Origin: Bacteroidota bacterium
Lineage (GTDB): Bacteria; Bacteroidota; Bacteroidia; JAADEI01
NCBI GenBank assembly: GCA_024280615.1
Contig: JAJRPU010000111.1
Coordinates: forward strand, 1 to 6,310
Direction: 5' to 3'
Length of the DNA: 6,310 nucleotides
A program made the translations under genes and the position numbers. Each line of letters opens with the position of its first letter. The stretch's first letter is position 1. The notes under the pieces were generated by a model. That model ran no database searches and was not told the origin of the DNA. It saw only the letters and a list, made by a program, of their open reading frames with translations. This document shows positions 1 through 6,310 of this stretch, one piece after another.

Positions 1-24
1 ATACCCCCTCCTCAGAACACTCAG

Positions 25-64
25 AAAATAAAAAAGGTGGTGAGGGCAATCAATCCCCCACCAC
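25..64 (-). terminator. Rho-independent terminator ending the operon
   Basis: Read on the minus strand, GTGGTGGGGG (64-55) pairs with CCCTCACCAC (46-37) in a 10-pair stem containing one G-U pair. The loop is 8 bases (54-47). The stem is followed by C, six T, A and four T (36-25). This is a textbook intrinsic terminator for the minus strand; the plus strand has no T-run after the stem. It lies about 130 bases past the stop codon of the sorting-domain gene and no other gene lies between, so it most likely ends the transcript of all four genes. Confidence 0.85.
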
Positions 65-72
65 ACAGGATA

Positions 73-91
73 GACAGGGCAACACCCTGCC
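73..91 (-). other. Small hairpin in the operon 3' untranslated region
   Basis: On the minus strand, GGCAGGG (91-85) pairs with CCCTGTC (79-73) around a 5-base loop, giving seven pairs with one G-U. The plus-strand version would have an A-C mismatch instead of the G-U, so the structure suits minus-strand RNA better. No T-run follows, so it is not itself a terminator. It may be a processing or 3'-end stability element, or chance. Confidence 0.35.
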
Positions 92-167
92 TTCCTTCTC
101 CGATGCTAAATTACAAAATAACCATGAAAATGAAAGCAAACAATATAATACTTATTTGGGAACTTAA

Positions 168-182
168 CACAGTAACTCTGTG
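168..182 (-). other. Short stem-loop just after the stop codon
   Basis: CACAG (182-178 on the minus strand) pairs with CTGTG (172-168) around the loop AGTTA. It begins about ten bases after the stop codon of the sorting-domain gene. The stem is only five pairs and no T-run follows, so it would be a poor terminator. The rest of 1-191 shows no reading frame worth calling. Confidence 0.25.
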
Positions 183-191
183 ACCTAAAAA

Positions 192-1949
192 TTATTCCTT
201 AGGATACACAACCACGAAGAAGCCTGATTTAGCGTATTCAGTTCCGTTCTGGTGTGTTGCGATGATTTGGTATGTGTAGGTTCCAGAGGGCACTTGGTTC
301 CCACGGTATGTGCCGTCCCAGCCTTCTGCTGGATTGGTTGTTCGGAAGACTATTTGGCCATAGCGGTTGTATATTCGGAATTCATATTGGGTCCATTGGT
401 GATAACGCATAATGGGTCTGAAGAGAGAACCTGTTTCTGGATTGAAGGCGTTTGGGACGTAGATAACTGTTTTTTGATAGTCGCATATTGGTGGTGAGCA
501 TGCTTGCAGGTTGGACATGAATGGATTGTTTTCTTCTTCCGCACATATTCGGTAGCAGAACAGTCCAGATTCGCTGTTTCGGGTTCTTATCTCGTCTGTG
601 AGGGACATTGCAGAAGAGTCCAGTGTGTAGATTACCTGCCAGTCGCCGTTGTCTATGCTCCTGAAAACATATTGCATTCGTGTGTTTCCTGTCCATTGTT
701 GGTATTTAGTCCATTGTAGGAAGTTGACGAAAGCCTGAGAGGACTTGACTTTGAGGTGAACTGTTTGAGCGTGGTTGTCTGTGATGTAACGGCGACCGCA
801 ACTGTCCTCCGCTTCAATGATGTAATAGACAGGTGCTATGGTGGGGTCAGTGAGCGAGTCAATATATGTGAAGGTGCTTTGCTTAGTCCAAGGTATATTG
901 GCAATTGGCAGGGGCGAGTTGTTCTTGTATTCTTGGCGTCTGATAACCATTCTGGCAAGGTCTGCTGTGCTGTCCACATACCAGATGAGTTTGACTGCCG
1001 AGTCCAGTTCAACGGTAGCAACCATTATTTTGAAGATGTCTGGGGACTTGACGAATTCGGTGATTTGACATATTTGGTTCGATGAAACTATGTCTGGGGG
1101 AACGGTGGCATTGACGCGGGTGCACAAAGTGTCCCCTTCACGTTCTAAACTTATGGAAAATGTAGTGTCTGTTTGGACATTTTGGGAATTAGGTTGTTTG
1201 TTGAGTGTCCACGAGGCGGTGTAGTCATTGGGATTATAACCGCCATAGTGGGTCCAGACCATTATTGCCTGCTCCTTACAACGGTCTATGGTTGTTTTGA
1301 GGAATATGGTTGTGTGTGTTGAATCCTGCAGGGGACCTATTGTTCCGCAACTGTCCATCAGTGCTATTGTATAAGTTTCTGGGTGCTGAGATGCTTCAAC
1401 TGGTCGGAGAGGATGGGAGGCGGTGTGCCAGTATGAATCAACGGGGTGAGGGACTGTGTCAAGGGGAAGGAAGTTTCCTGCTACGCTGTCATAGACGTAT
1501 ATAACGTAGGCGTAGGCGTCCGGTTCGGAAGATGAATACCATCTGATGAGGACGCTGTCGTTTGATTCAACAGAGACAGAACGTATTATAGGCGGTTGAG
1601 GTTGCTGACTGTCCAGAGTGTCTGAAGAGAGTGCTGGTGGACCGTTGCATGAGGGGTCGTCGGTGATGTAATAATACCATATTTGGGAAGAGGCGTTTGC
1701 TCCCACGTGAATGTAAGTAGGTGGGTTAAGTGGCACTGTTGCCAGAAGGGTGTATGGACCGTTGCGGTTTGTTGAAGCATAGATGTAAACTGGTCCGCAG
1801 TTGAATGATTGGGGTTGCCAAGTGAGGACAACGTCTCCATTGGATTGTGGAACTGCACATACCAGTTTAGGCGGTTGAGTCTGTGCATAGGAAAAGTTAA
1901 CAAGAAACCACAATAATGCTAGAACCAACTTTGAACGATTGAGAATCAT
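192..1949 (-). CDS. Secreted protein with fibronectin-III-like modules and T9SS type B (gliding-motility) sorting domain
   Basis: This is an exported surface or extracellular protein, probably structural or adhesive; no enzyme domain is visible. Residues 1-22 form a signal peptide: basic N-terminus, hydrophobic LVLALLWFLV, likely cleavage after SYA. Residues about 28-495 are beta-rich modules of fibronectin-III type, with repeated VxLxW strands and paired cysteines. Residues about 497-585 match the gliding-motility-associated C-terminal (CHU_C, type B sorting) domain: YVPNAFNPETGS, then YEFRIYNRYGQIVF, GWDGTYRGNQVPSGTY and a final hydrophobic strand. In Bacteroidota this domain directs passage through the type IX secretion system after Sec export. 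The modules look like a two-domain unit present twice (about 119-300 and 303-495). The start follows the upstream stop by 29 bases with no Shine-Dalgarno sequence, and a terminator lies downstream, so it is probably the last gene of the operon. The family is clear; the ligand or role is unknown. Confidence 0.93.
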   Translation of the reverse strand: MILNRSKLVLALLWFLVNFSYAQTQPPKLVCAVPQSNGDVVLTWQPQSFNCGPVYIYASTNRNGPYTLLATVPLNPPTYIHVGANASSQIWYYYITDDPSCNGPPALSSDTLDSQQPQPPIIRSVSVESNDSVLIRWYSSSEPDAYAYVIYVYDSVAGNFLPLDTVPHPVDSYWHTASHPLRPVEASQHPETYTIALMDSCGTIGPLQDSTHTTIFLKTTIDRCKEQAIMVWTHYGGYNPNDYTASWTLNKQPNSQNVQTDTTFSISLEREGDTLCTRVNATVPPDIVSSNQICQITEFVKSPDIFKIMVATVELDSAVKLIWYVDSTADLARMVIRRQEYKNNSPLPIANIPWTKQSTFTYIDSLTDPTIAPVYYIIEAEDSCGRRYITDNHAQTVHLKVKSSQAFVNFLQWTKYQQWTGNTRMQYVFRSIDNGDWQVIYTLDSSAMSLTDEIRTRNSESGLFCYRICAEEENNPFMSNLQACSPPICDYQKTVIYVPNAFNPETGSLFRPIMRYHQWTQYEFRIYNRYGQIVFRTTNPAEGWDGTYRGNQVPSGTYTYQIIATHQNGTEYAKSGFFVVVYPKE

Positions 1950-1978
1950 GCTTAAAATATGAACGTAAGTGATGGTGT

Positions 1979-3034
1979 CTATGTTGTGTTATGCTTAACA
2001 GGGAGATAGATTCCTTCAAGAAGGAACTTCATAGTGTCAATGTGGTCGGCGTAATCCCATAATTGTGGGTATTGTGTTTTTCCAAGCGGGACTCTATATG
2101 GCAAATCTTCTATGTTTGATGCCACGCATTGGATTGAATCGGACAAACCTTGAATTATTAATTTGACTTCTCTCGGGTTTTCATAATATCCCACATGAAC
2201 GACCGAAACTGGTGAAAACAGTTTGTCTGATTCTCTCATGAGAACCGTTGAACCCTTCAAATGTGGAATTTTATTAAGCAGGAATATGGCGAGATTATAG
2301 TCATAGTTGTTCATATACATGTTATGTTGCGTAACATTAATAAAGTGTTTGTCCCAAATTCTGAGCAGGTTTCTCCAGTCATAGCCTTTAGGTCCGAATA
2401 TGTAAGACACGTTTCGGCAACCGAACCCGAAATATGTAAACACGTCATAACCCAGTTTGATAATATCATCTTCTGTTTCATCGCCGGTGAGGACCGCTAC
2501 ACTCGTTCTGGAACCTCTGATTATGTTGGGATATTTGCCGAAATACTGTTTAAAGACCCGCATGGTGTGTGTGCTACCAGTAGCGATAATAGCGTCTATG
2601 TCTCTTAATTGGTCAACTTCCTGTATCACTCCTTTAAGAGAAGGTTCTGCTTCATACCACAGATTAAGCACCCATTTCATTAATACGGTGTCCTTGGAAG
2701 ACAATTTAACCTGTGCCTTGTGTCCGCTAACCATTACACATATTACGTCATGCAATCCAACTAACGGTATGTTTCCAGGCAGGACAAGTCCCACGGTAAG
2801 CGAATCCTTTTCAGATTCAAGCGATTTACTATAGGGTCTAAGCCATTTTTCTATTCTTTCCGGTTGCAGGGCATCAAACCAAGCATCAAGGGCAATGTTA
2901 ATGTGTTCAAAGGTGAACCAAGGATTAGCGTCCTGTGCCCGCCGGATAATGGGTAGTAACTGCTGTCGTCTGGCTGGGTCAAGGTTTTCCCTGAGCCAGT
3001 GCAAAAGCCCTATTCTTCTTTCCAGAGGAATCAT
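1979..3034 (-). CDS. Acyl-CoA reductase, LuxC family
   Basis: LuxC-family proteins belong to the aldehyde dehydrogenase superfamily and reduce activated fatty acyl groups (acyl-CoA or acyl-enzyme) to aldehydes with NADPH. The protein is 351 residues from the chosen start, a normal length for the Bacteroidota branch. VGLVLPGNIPL (about 81-91) and the following AQVKLSSKDT (about 107-116) fit the nucleotide-binding part. FTYFGFGCRNVS (about 199-210) contains the expected catalytic cysteine, C206. The ending LGKTQYPQLWDYADHIDT (about 317-334) is also family-like. No membrane segment or signal peptide is seen, so it should be cytoplasmic. ATG at 3034 shares ATGA with the korB stop, a classic coupling overlap, and gives a family-like N-terminus (MIPLERRIG). 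An in-frame ATG at 3046 would add four residues. The natural substrate outside luminous bacteria is not known; its place after korAB suggests an acyl-CoA from that enzyme, which is inference. Confidence 0.92.
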   Translation of the reverse strand: MIPLERRIGLLHWLRENLDPARRQQLLPIIRRAQDANPWFTFEHINIALDAWFDALQPERIEKWLRPYSKSLESEKDSLTVGLVLPGNIPLVGLHDVICVMVSGHKAQVKLSSKDTVLMKWVLNLWYEAEPSLKGVIQEVDQLRDIDAIIATGSTHTMRVFKQYFGKYPNIIRGSRTSVAVLTGDETEDDIIKLGYDVFTYFGFGCRNVSYIFGPKGYDWRNLLRIWDKHFINVTQHNMYMNNYDYNLAIFLLNKIPHLKGSTVLMRESDKLFSPVSVVHVGYYENPREVKLIIQGLSDSIQCVASNIEDLPYRVPLGKTQYPQLWDYADHIDTMKFLLEGIYLPVKHNTT

Positions 3035-4050
3035 TTTACCTGCCATGTTTCGCTTCCATAGAGAAGGTCTTGAAGGGAAACCTCTCTCATTTTCTGTTTA
3101 GCTCGTTCCCTTTGTTGTCTGAGTTGTTCTTCATAAGTGGGTTTAGTGACCCTGTAGAATATGCCGAATGGTCTGGGCAATTGGTCTGCTGGTCCAAATA
3201 ATGTGGCTACTAATAGGGCTTTTTCTAAACTGGTTTCGTCATGGACATAAACATTTTCAGGCAGTTTTCCATCGGGTTCTATGTGTGCCACTTTCAATTT
3301 TCCGTTTTCAATGACAAGGCATTTATCTTTGTTTGTGCCGAATACAGCAGGCTCTCCATGTTTCAGGAATATCGTCGTTTCTGGCTGTTTCTTTTTGTCT
3401 GTGAAATCGGCAAATGCTCCATCATTGAACACATTACAGTTTTGGTATATTTCCACGAAAGAAACTCCTTTATGGTCATCGGCTTGCTTTAGTATTTCCC
3501 TTTGGTGCTTCACTTCCCTGTCTATTGTTCTGGCTACGAAAGTGGCTCCTGCACTAAGCGCAAGCAACACTGGATTAAATGGGCTTTCTGCTGTGCCCCA
3601 GGGCGACGACTTAGTTACCTTATAGAGCTCAGAAGTGGGTGAATATTGCCCTTTTGTTAAACCATAAATCTCATTATTAAACAACAGGATATTAATGTCA
3701 ACATTTCTTCGCAAGGCGTGAATAAGGTGGTTTCCCCCTATGGCAAGGGCATCTCCATCTCCGGTGATGACCCACACACTCAGGTCAGGACGCATCACTT
3801 TCAAACCGGTTGCTATAGCCGGTGCCCGACCATGTATCGTATGCATCCCATAAGTGTTCATGTAATAAGGGAATCGTGAAGAACACCCTATTCCTGATAC
3901 AAAAACTACTTCGTGAGGCTGGTAACCTTTCTCTGCAAGGACAGTTTGCACTTGTTTTAGAATGGCGTAGTCTCCGCAACCCGGGCACCACCGTGGCTCC
4001 TGCGAACTTTGGAAATCGGCTGGTCTCAAGGCAATTTTTGTGTCTGCCAT
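3031..4050 (-). CDS. korB: 2-oxoacid:ferredoxin oxidoreductase, beta subunit
   Basis: This is the thiamine-diphosphate- and 4Fe-4S-binding subunit of a cytoplasmic enzyme that decarboxylates a 2-oxoacid with CoA to acyl-CoA and CO2 while reducing ferredoxin. The 339 residues match the usual beta-subunit length. The four expected cluster cysteines are visible: WCPGCGD (C22 and C25), SGIGCSSR (C56) and IYQNCNVFN (C205). The thiamine-diphosphate/Mg motif is GDGDALAIGGNH (97-108) followed by the NN pair at 125-126 and EIYGLTKGQ. HTIHGRAPAIATGLK after the third cysteine is also typical. In Bacteroidota this type is usually assigned to 2-oxoglutarate (succinyl-CoA), but specificity cannot be read directly. 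ATG at 4050 overlaps the korA stop by one base (TGATG). A GTG directly before it, at 4053, could add one residue. The 3' end overlaps the acyl-CoA reductase start. Confidence 0.96.
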   Translation of the reverse strand: MADTKIALRPADFQSSQEPRWCPGCGDYAILKQVQTVLAEKGYQPHEVVFVSGIGCSSRFPYYMNTYGMHTIHGRAPAIATGLKVMRPDLSVWVITGDGDALAIGGNHLIHALRRNVDINILLFNNEIYGLTKGQYSPTSELYKVTKSSPWGTAESPFNPVLLALSAGATFVARTIDREVKHQREILKQADDHKGVSFVEIYQNCNVFNDGAFADFTDKKKQPETTIFLKHGEPAVFGTNKDKCLVIENGKLKVAHIEPDGKLPENVYVHDETSLEKALLVATLFGPADQLPRPFGIFYRVTKPTYEEQLRQQRERAKQKMREVSLQDLLYGSETWQVK

Positions 4051-5876
4051 CACTTTAATAATTTCAATGCTGTTTGTTTTAATTCCCTTTCAGTTATGGG
4101 AACTCCCTGAACCTTGTTGAATTGGTGAACGTCAAGCAGGAAGGTTCCTCGCAACAAGAACGCTAATTGACCCATGTTCATCTCCACAACAAGAATCTTC
4201 TTAAATCGGGTTAAAACGTCCTTTAGGTTTTTCGGAAATGGGTTCAAATACTTAATATGCACATGCCCAACAGAATAGCCCTCTTCCACAAGTCGTTTAA
4301 CCACTGACCTGATCACTCCATAAGTGGACCCCCAACCTACAATAGCCAAATCTCCCTCCTCTTTGCCGGTGTTAACTTCTTGAAGCGGTATATCTTCTGC
4401 TACCCTTTTGACCTTCTCAAGTCTCAGTTTTACCATTTTTTCATGGTTGAGAGGGTCATAACTCACATTGCCTGTAATGTCCTCCTTTTCCAATCCTCCG
4501 ACGACGTGCTGTGCCCCCTCCATTCCGGGAATAGCCCACCATCGGGCAAGCGTCTCCTCATCCCGCATGTAGGGTTTATATTCTCCGTTTCCTTCCCAGA
4601 AATGTGGTTCCCATTTGGGCAATTTTTCCACATCAGGGACTATCCATGGTTCGGCTCCATTAGCCAGATAAAGGTCACTAAGCAGGATAACAGGTGTTAT
4701 GTGTGTTGTGGCGAGCCTCACCGCCTCAATAGCCATATAGAAATTATCCGATGGTGTAGCAGAAGCAAGGACTATAAGTGGTGCTTCTCCGTGTCTGCCA
4801 AACATAGCCTGTAGCAAATCTGCCTGTTCCGGTTTAGTCGGCATTCCAGTTGAAGGTCCTGCCCGCTGAACGTCTATAACAATAACGGGTAGTTCGGTCA
4901 TGACAGCAAGTCCCAATGCCTCGCTCATTAAAGATAGTCCGGGACCGCTTGTGGCAGTGACTGCTATTGACCCGCCGAAAGCCGCCCCTATGGCTGAACT
5001 GATAGCAGCAATCTCATCCTCTGCTTGAATAGCGACAATATCCATATATCTATATTTTGCCATATCATGCAAAATATCTGAAGCGGGCGTAATGGGATAG
5101 GAAACAAAGTATAACGGCAATCCACTTAATTTGCTTGCTGTTACCAAGCCCAGAGCAGTAGCCTGATTCCCAGTAATGGTTCTGTAGCGTCCTTTGGGCA
5201 ACGATGCCTTGGCTACTTTGATTTTGGGAACTTCAATCTCCATTGTTTCACCGAGGTGGTAGCCTGCTTCCAGAACTTTTAGGTTGGCTTCCAAAACATC
5301 TGGTTTGTTAGCAAATTTCTTCTTTATTAACTTTTTGGCTATGTTCAAATCCCGACCGAATATCCAGAACACAAGCCCTAAAACAAACATATTCCGGGTT
5401 CTGTCCTTGGCTTTCACGCTCAAGGGTGAGTCTTTGAGTGCTTCCCTGACAAGCGACGTTATCGGCAGGCTCAGAACTTTATATTTCTGTTTTAGGTTCT
5501 CATTTTCAAGCGGATTGGACTCATATCCTGCTAATCTGAGATTCTTGGCATCGAAAGCATCTGAATCGGCAATTAATATACCTCCTTCTTTAAGAAAATG
5601 CAGAGTTCTTTTCAATGCTGCAGGGTTCATAGCCACAAGAACATCCACTTCATCGCCAGAAGTCAAAATCTCTTCTTTCCCAAAGCGAACCTGAAATCCA
5701 GAGACCCCATATAGCGTTCCACGAGGTGCCCTAATCTCTGCTGGATAGTCAGGGAATGTGGCTATGTCGTGTCCCTCCAACGCACTCTCAAAAGAGAAGT
5801 TTATGCCTGCCAGTTGCATACCGTCGCCACTGTCCCCTGCAAACCTTACCGTAACCGATGGTCTTTCCTCTCCCAT
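4050..5876 (-). CDS. korA: 2-oxoacid:ferredoxin oxidoreductase, alpha subunit (fused gamma-alpha)
   Basis: This is the partner of korB, carrying the gamma and alpha (pyrimidine-binding/transketolase-like) domains in one 608-residue chain, the normal length for the two-subunit KorAB type. Residues about 8-190 are the gamma domain: VRFAGDSGDGMQLAG near the start, then FPDYPAEIRAPRG and VDVLVAMNPAAL. Residues about 235 onward are the alpha part: SYPITPASD (YPITP at 260-264), IQAEDEIAAISSAIGAA, TSGPG (309-313), RAGPSTGMPTKPEQADLL (about 338-355), and a C-terminal domain with LAIVGWGSTYG and VHIKYLNPFP. No ferredoxin-like or delta domain is fused or adjacent, as usual for this type. An in-frame TTG at 5885 would add three residues, but ATG at 5876 is preferred and starts close to the gamma domain. 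No Shine-Dalgarno sequence is seen. It is the first intact gene of the operon. Pyruvate or branched-chain oxoacid use cannot be excluded. Confidence 0.96.
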   Translation of the reverse strand: MGEERPSVTVRFAGDSGDGMQLAGINFSFESALEGHDIATFPDYPAEIRAPRGTLYGVSGFQVRFGKEEILTSGDEVDVLVAMNPAALKRTLHFLKEGGILIADSDAFDAKNLRLAGYESNPLENENLKQKYKVLSLPITSLVREALKDSPLSVKAKDRTRNMFVLGLVFWIFGRDLNIAKKLIKKKFANKPDVLEANLKVLEAGYHLGETMEIEVPKIKVAKASLPKGRYRTITGNQATALGLVTASKLSGLPLYFVSYPITPASDILHDMAKYRYMDIVAIQAEDEIAAISSAIGAAFGGSIAVTATSGPGLSLMSEALGLAVMTELPVIVIDVQRAGPSTGMPTKPEQADLLQAMFGRHGEAPLIVLASATPSDNFYMAIEAVRLATTHITPVILLSDLYLANGAEPWIVPDVEKLPKWEPHFWEGNGEYKPYMRDEETLARWWAIPGMEGAQHVVGGLEKEDITGNVSYDPLNHEKMVKLRLEKVKRVAEDIPLQEVNTGKEEGDLAIVGWGSTYGVIRSVVKRLVEEGYSVGHVHIKYLNPFPKNLKDVLTRFKKILVVEMNMGQLAFLLRGTFLLDVHQFNKVQGVPITERELKQTALKLLK

Positions 5877-5938
5877 AGCAATCAATAAAGTTACGCAATA
5901 TCAAGAGAGTTTATTGTGCTTTGCATGGTATAATTGTG

Positions 5939-6228
5939 TTATTGAGGATAATCCTCAATGTCGTTCCAAATTATATCAATCTTAGACATCCCGGCATCTC
6001 GCCTAACCAGATTTATAAAATCATCACATACAAATAATTTTATACGTTTTACCTCTTCACTTTCCTTAACCTCAAGTTACAGATTCTAAAACGCACCTAC
6101 TGCAGTAACCATCGGGCTTCCCTGAATTCAGGACATGAAATTTATGAGGACGCACATTTTATTAACGCATCTTGTTTCAATAAACCCTTGATTTTACTAT
6201 CGTTCCAACAAATACCTGTATTTTTCAT
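5939..6228 (-). pseudogene. Possible small gene broken by two frameshifts
   Basis: Three short frames follow one another on the minus strand. The first runs from ATG at 6228 to a stop at 6142 (28 residues, beginning MKNTGICWNDSK). The second is open from 6158 to a stop at 6072 and contains HKFHVLNSGKPDGYCSRC. The third is open from 6076 to a stop at 5939 and ends DIIWNDIEDYPQ. Each shift goes the same way, and removing one base near 6153 and one near 6075 would join them into about 95 residues with a CxxC pair. The ATG sits about 20 bases from the transcript start expected from the promoter at 6257-6283. The sequence matches no family I recognise. Chance open frames in AT-rich DNA are a real alternative, as are sequencing errors. 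Confidence 0.3.
5941..5959. promoter_or_regulatory. Perfect 19-base palindrome, candidate operator upstream of korA
   Basis: ATTGAGGATAATCCTCAAT reads as two exact 9-base arms around one central base. Arms this long and exact, with so short a centre, are expected only a few times per hundred windows of this size. It lies 65 bases before the korA ATG, where a dimeric repressor or activator of the operon could bind. I cannot assign it to a known regulator. As RNA it could form a 7-pair hairpin with a 5-base loop, but no T-run follows. It also overlaps the last codons of the broken small frame. Confidence 0.4.
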
Positions 6229-6240
6229 AGTATAATTTTT

Positions 6241-6292
6241 GCATTAAATTGTATTACAAAGATAAAACAAATTTTTTGACCAATTTTAATGC
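6241..6292. repeat. Imperfect inverted repeat flanking the promoter
   Basis: GCATTAAATTG (6241-6251) and CAATTTTAATGC (6281-6292) are inverted copies with one extra T in the second, giving 11 matching pairs around a 29-base centre. The left arm covers the expected minus-strand transcription start and the right arm covers the -33 TTG. The arm centres are about 40 bases apart, close to four helical turns. This could be a pair of regulator half-sites. The arms are AT-rich, so chance is possible. Confidence 0.35.
6257..6283 (-). promoter_or_regulatory. Bacteroidota-type promoter (-33 TTG / -7 TATCTTTG), minus strand
   Basis: On the minus strand TATCTTTG (6264-6257) matches the Bacteroidota -7 consensus TAnnTTTG exactly. 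A TTG at 6283-6281 lies 16 bases upstream, slightly closer than the usual spacing to the -33 element. Transcription would begin near 6250, about 20 bases before the ATG of the broken small frame at 6228. It would run toward korA, and no terminator is visible in between, so this promoter may also serve the korAB operon through a leader of about 370 bases. Confidence 0.45.
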
Positions 6293-6310
6293 TTTTTTAA
6301 GTACGCAAAC

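Larger units (their letters stand above)
5877..6310. other. Region upstream of korA without an intact gene
   Basis: These 434 bases are clearly richer in A and T than the genes. No frame on either strand gives a convincing intact protein. The region holds a Bacteroidota-type promoter (6257-6283), an imperfect inverted repeat around it (6241-6292), a broken minus-strand reading frame (5939-6228) and a perfect palindrome (5941-5959). Between the palindrome and korA (5877-5938) I see no convincing promoter, only a near match to the -7 element (TAACTTTA, 5887-5894) without a -33 partner. A TATAAT on the minus strand at 5970-5975 also lacks a good -35. Confidence 0.7.

Noticed and set aside
1586..1903. 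Minus-strand open frame of 105 residues inside the secreted protein gene
   Set aside because: It is another frame of the 5' part of a gene whose signal peptide and beta modules are clearly read in the main frame.
4380..4814. Plus-strand open frame of 144 residues, and a similar one of 136 residues at 5284-5694
   Set aside because: Both are wholly antisense to korA, whose protein sequence is conserved throughout; their translations look like no known family and are typical shadows.
5930..5935. Plus-strand TATAAT just before the palindrome, as if for a divergent promoter
   Set aside because: No suitable -35 or -33 element at the right distance and no intact plus-strand gene downstream in the window.
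6014..6044. Inverted repeat TATAAAAT / ATTTTATA with a 15-base centre
   Set aside because: The arms are almost pure A and T in an AT-rich region, so chance is likely; no T-run or promoter context makes it functional.
5958..6089. Plus-strand open frame of 43 residues starting with ATG next to the palindrome
   Set aside because: Its composition is Ser/Thr/Ile/Leu-rich like an antisense shadow; the opposite-strand frame looks more protein-like, and no plus-strand promoter with a good -35 or -33 was found.
6121..6132. Perfect 12-base palindrome CCTGAATTCAGG
   Set aside because: A 12-base palindrome is expected about once or twice in a window this size, it does not extend further, and it lies in the broken reading frame with no promoter next to it.
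1..6310. tRNA, rRNA, CRISPR array, insertion sequence or prophage genes
   Set aside because: No cloverleaf-like structure, regularly spaced direct repeats, transposase or integrase motifs were seen; coding and non-coding parts are accounted for by the listed features.

Overview
The window looks like a piece of a Bacteroidota (Bacteroidetes) chromosome. Three things point there: a secreted protein ending in a type IX secretion (gliding-motility-type) C-terminal sorting domain, the absence of convincing Shine-Dalgarno sequences before any start, and a perfect Bacteroidota -7 promoter element (TAnnTTTG) near the right end. I cannot name genus or species.

All four intact genes lie on the minus strand and are read from right to left. 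First come korA (4050-5876, fused gamma-alpha subunit) and korB (3031-4050), which together form a complete two-subunit 2-oxoacid:ferredoxin oxidoreductase. Next is a LuxC-family acyl-CoA reductase (1979-3034). Last, after 29 bases, is a 585-residue exported protein with fibronectin-III-like modules and a type B sorting domain (192-1949). korA/korB and korB/reductase meet in stop-start overlaps, a strong sign of translational coupling. A good intrinsic terminator at 25-64 ends the set on the same strand, so the four genes are probably one transcription unit.

The right end (5877-6310) has no intact gene. It holds a Bacteroidota-type promoter flanked by an imperfect inverted repeat. Downstream of it is a short reading frame that can be followed through two frameshifts to about 95 residues, a possible dead small gene. 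A perfect 19-base palindrome lies about 65 bases upstream of korA and is the best candidate for an operator. The left end (1-191) holds the 3' untranslated region, with two smaller hairpins before the terminator.

A possible joint role: KorAB converts a 2-oxoacid plus CoA into acyl-CoA, CO2 and reduced ferredoxin, and the co-translated reductase could turn an acyl-CoA into an aldehyde. That link, and any link to the surface protein, is inferred from gene order only. I found no mobile element, CRISPR array, tRNA or rRNA.
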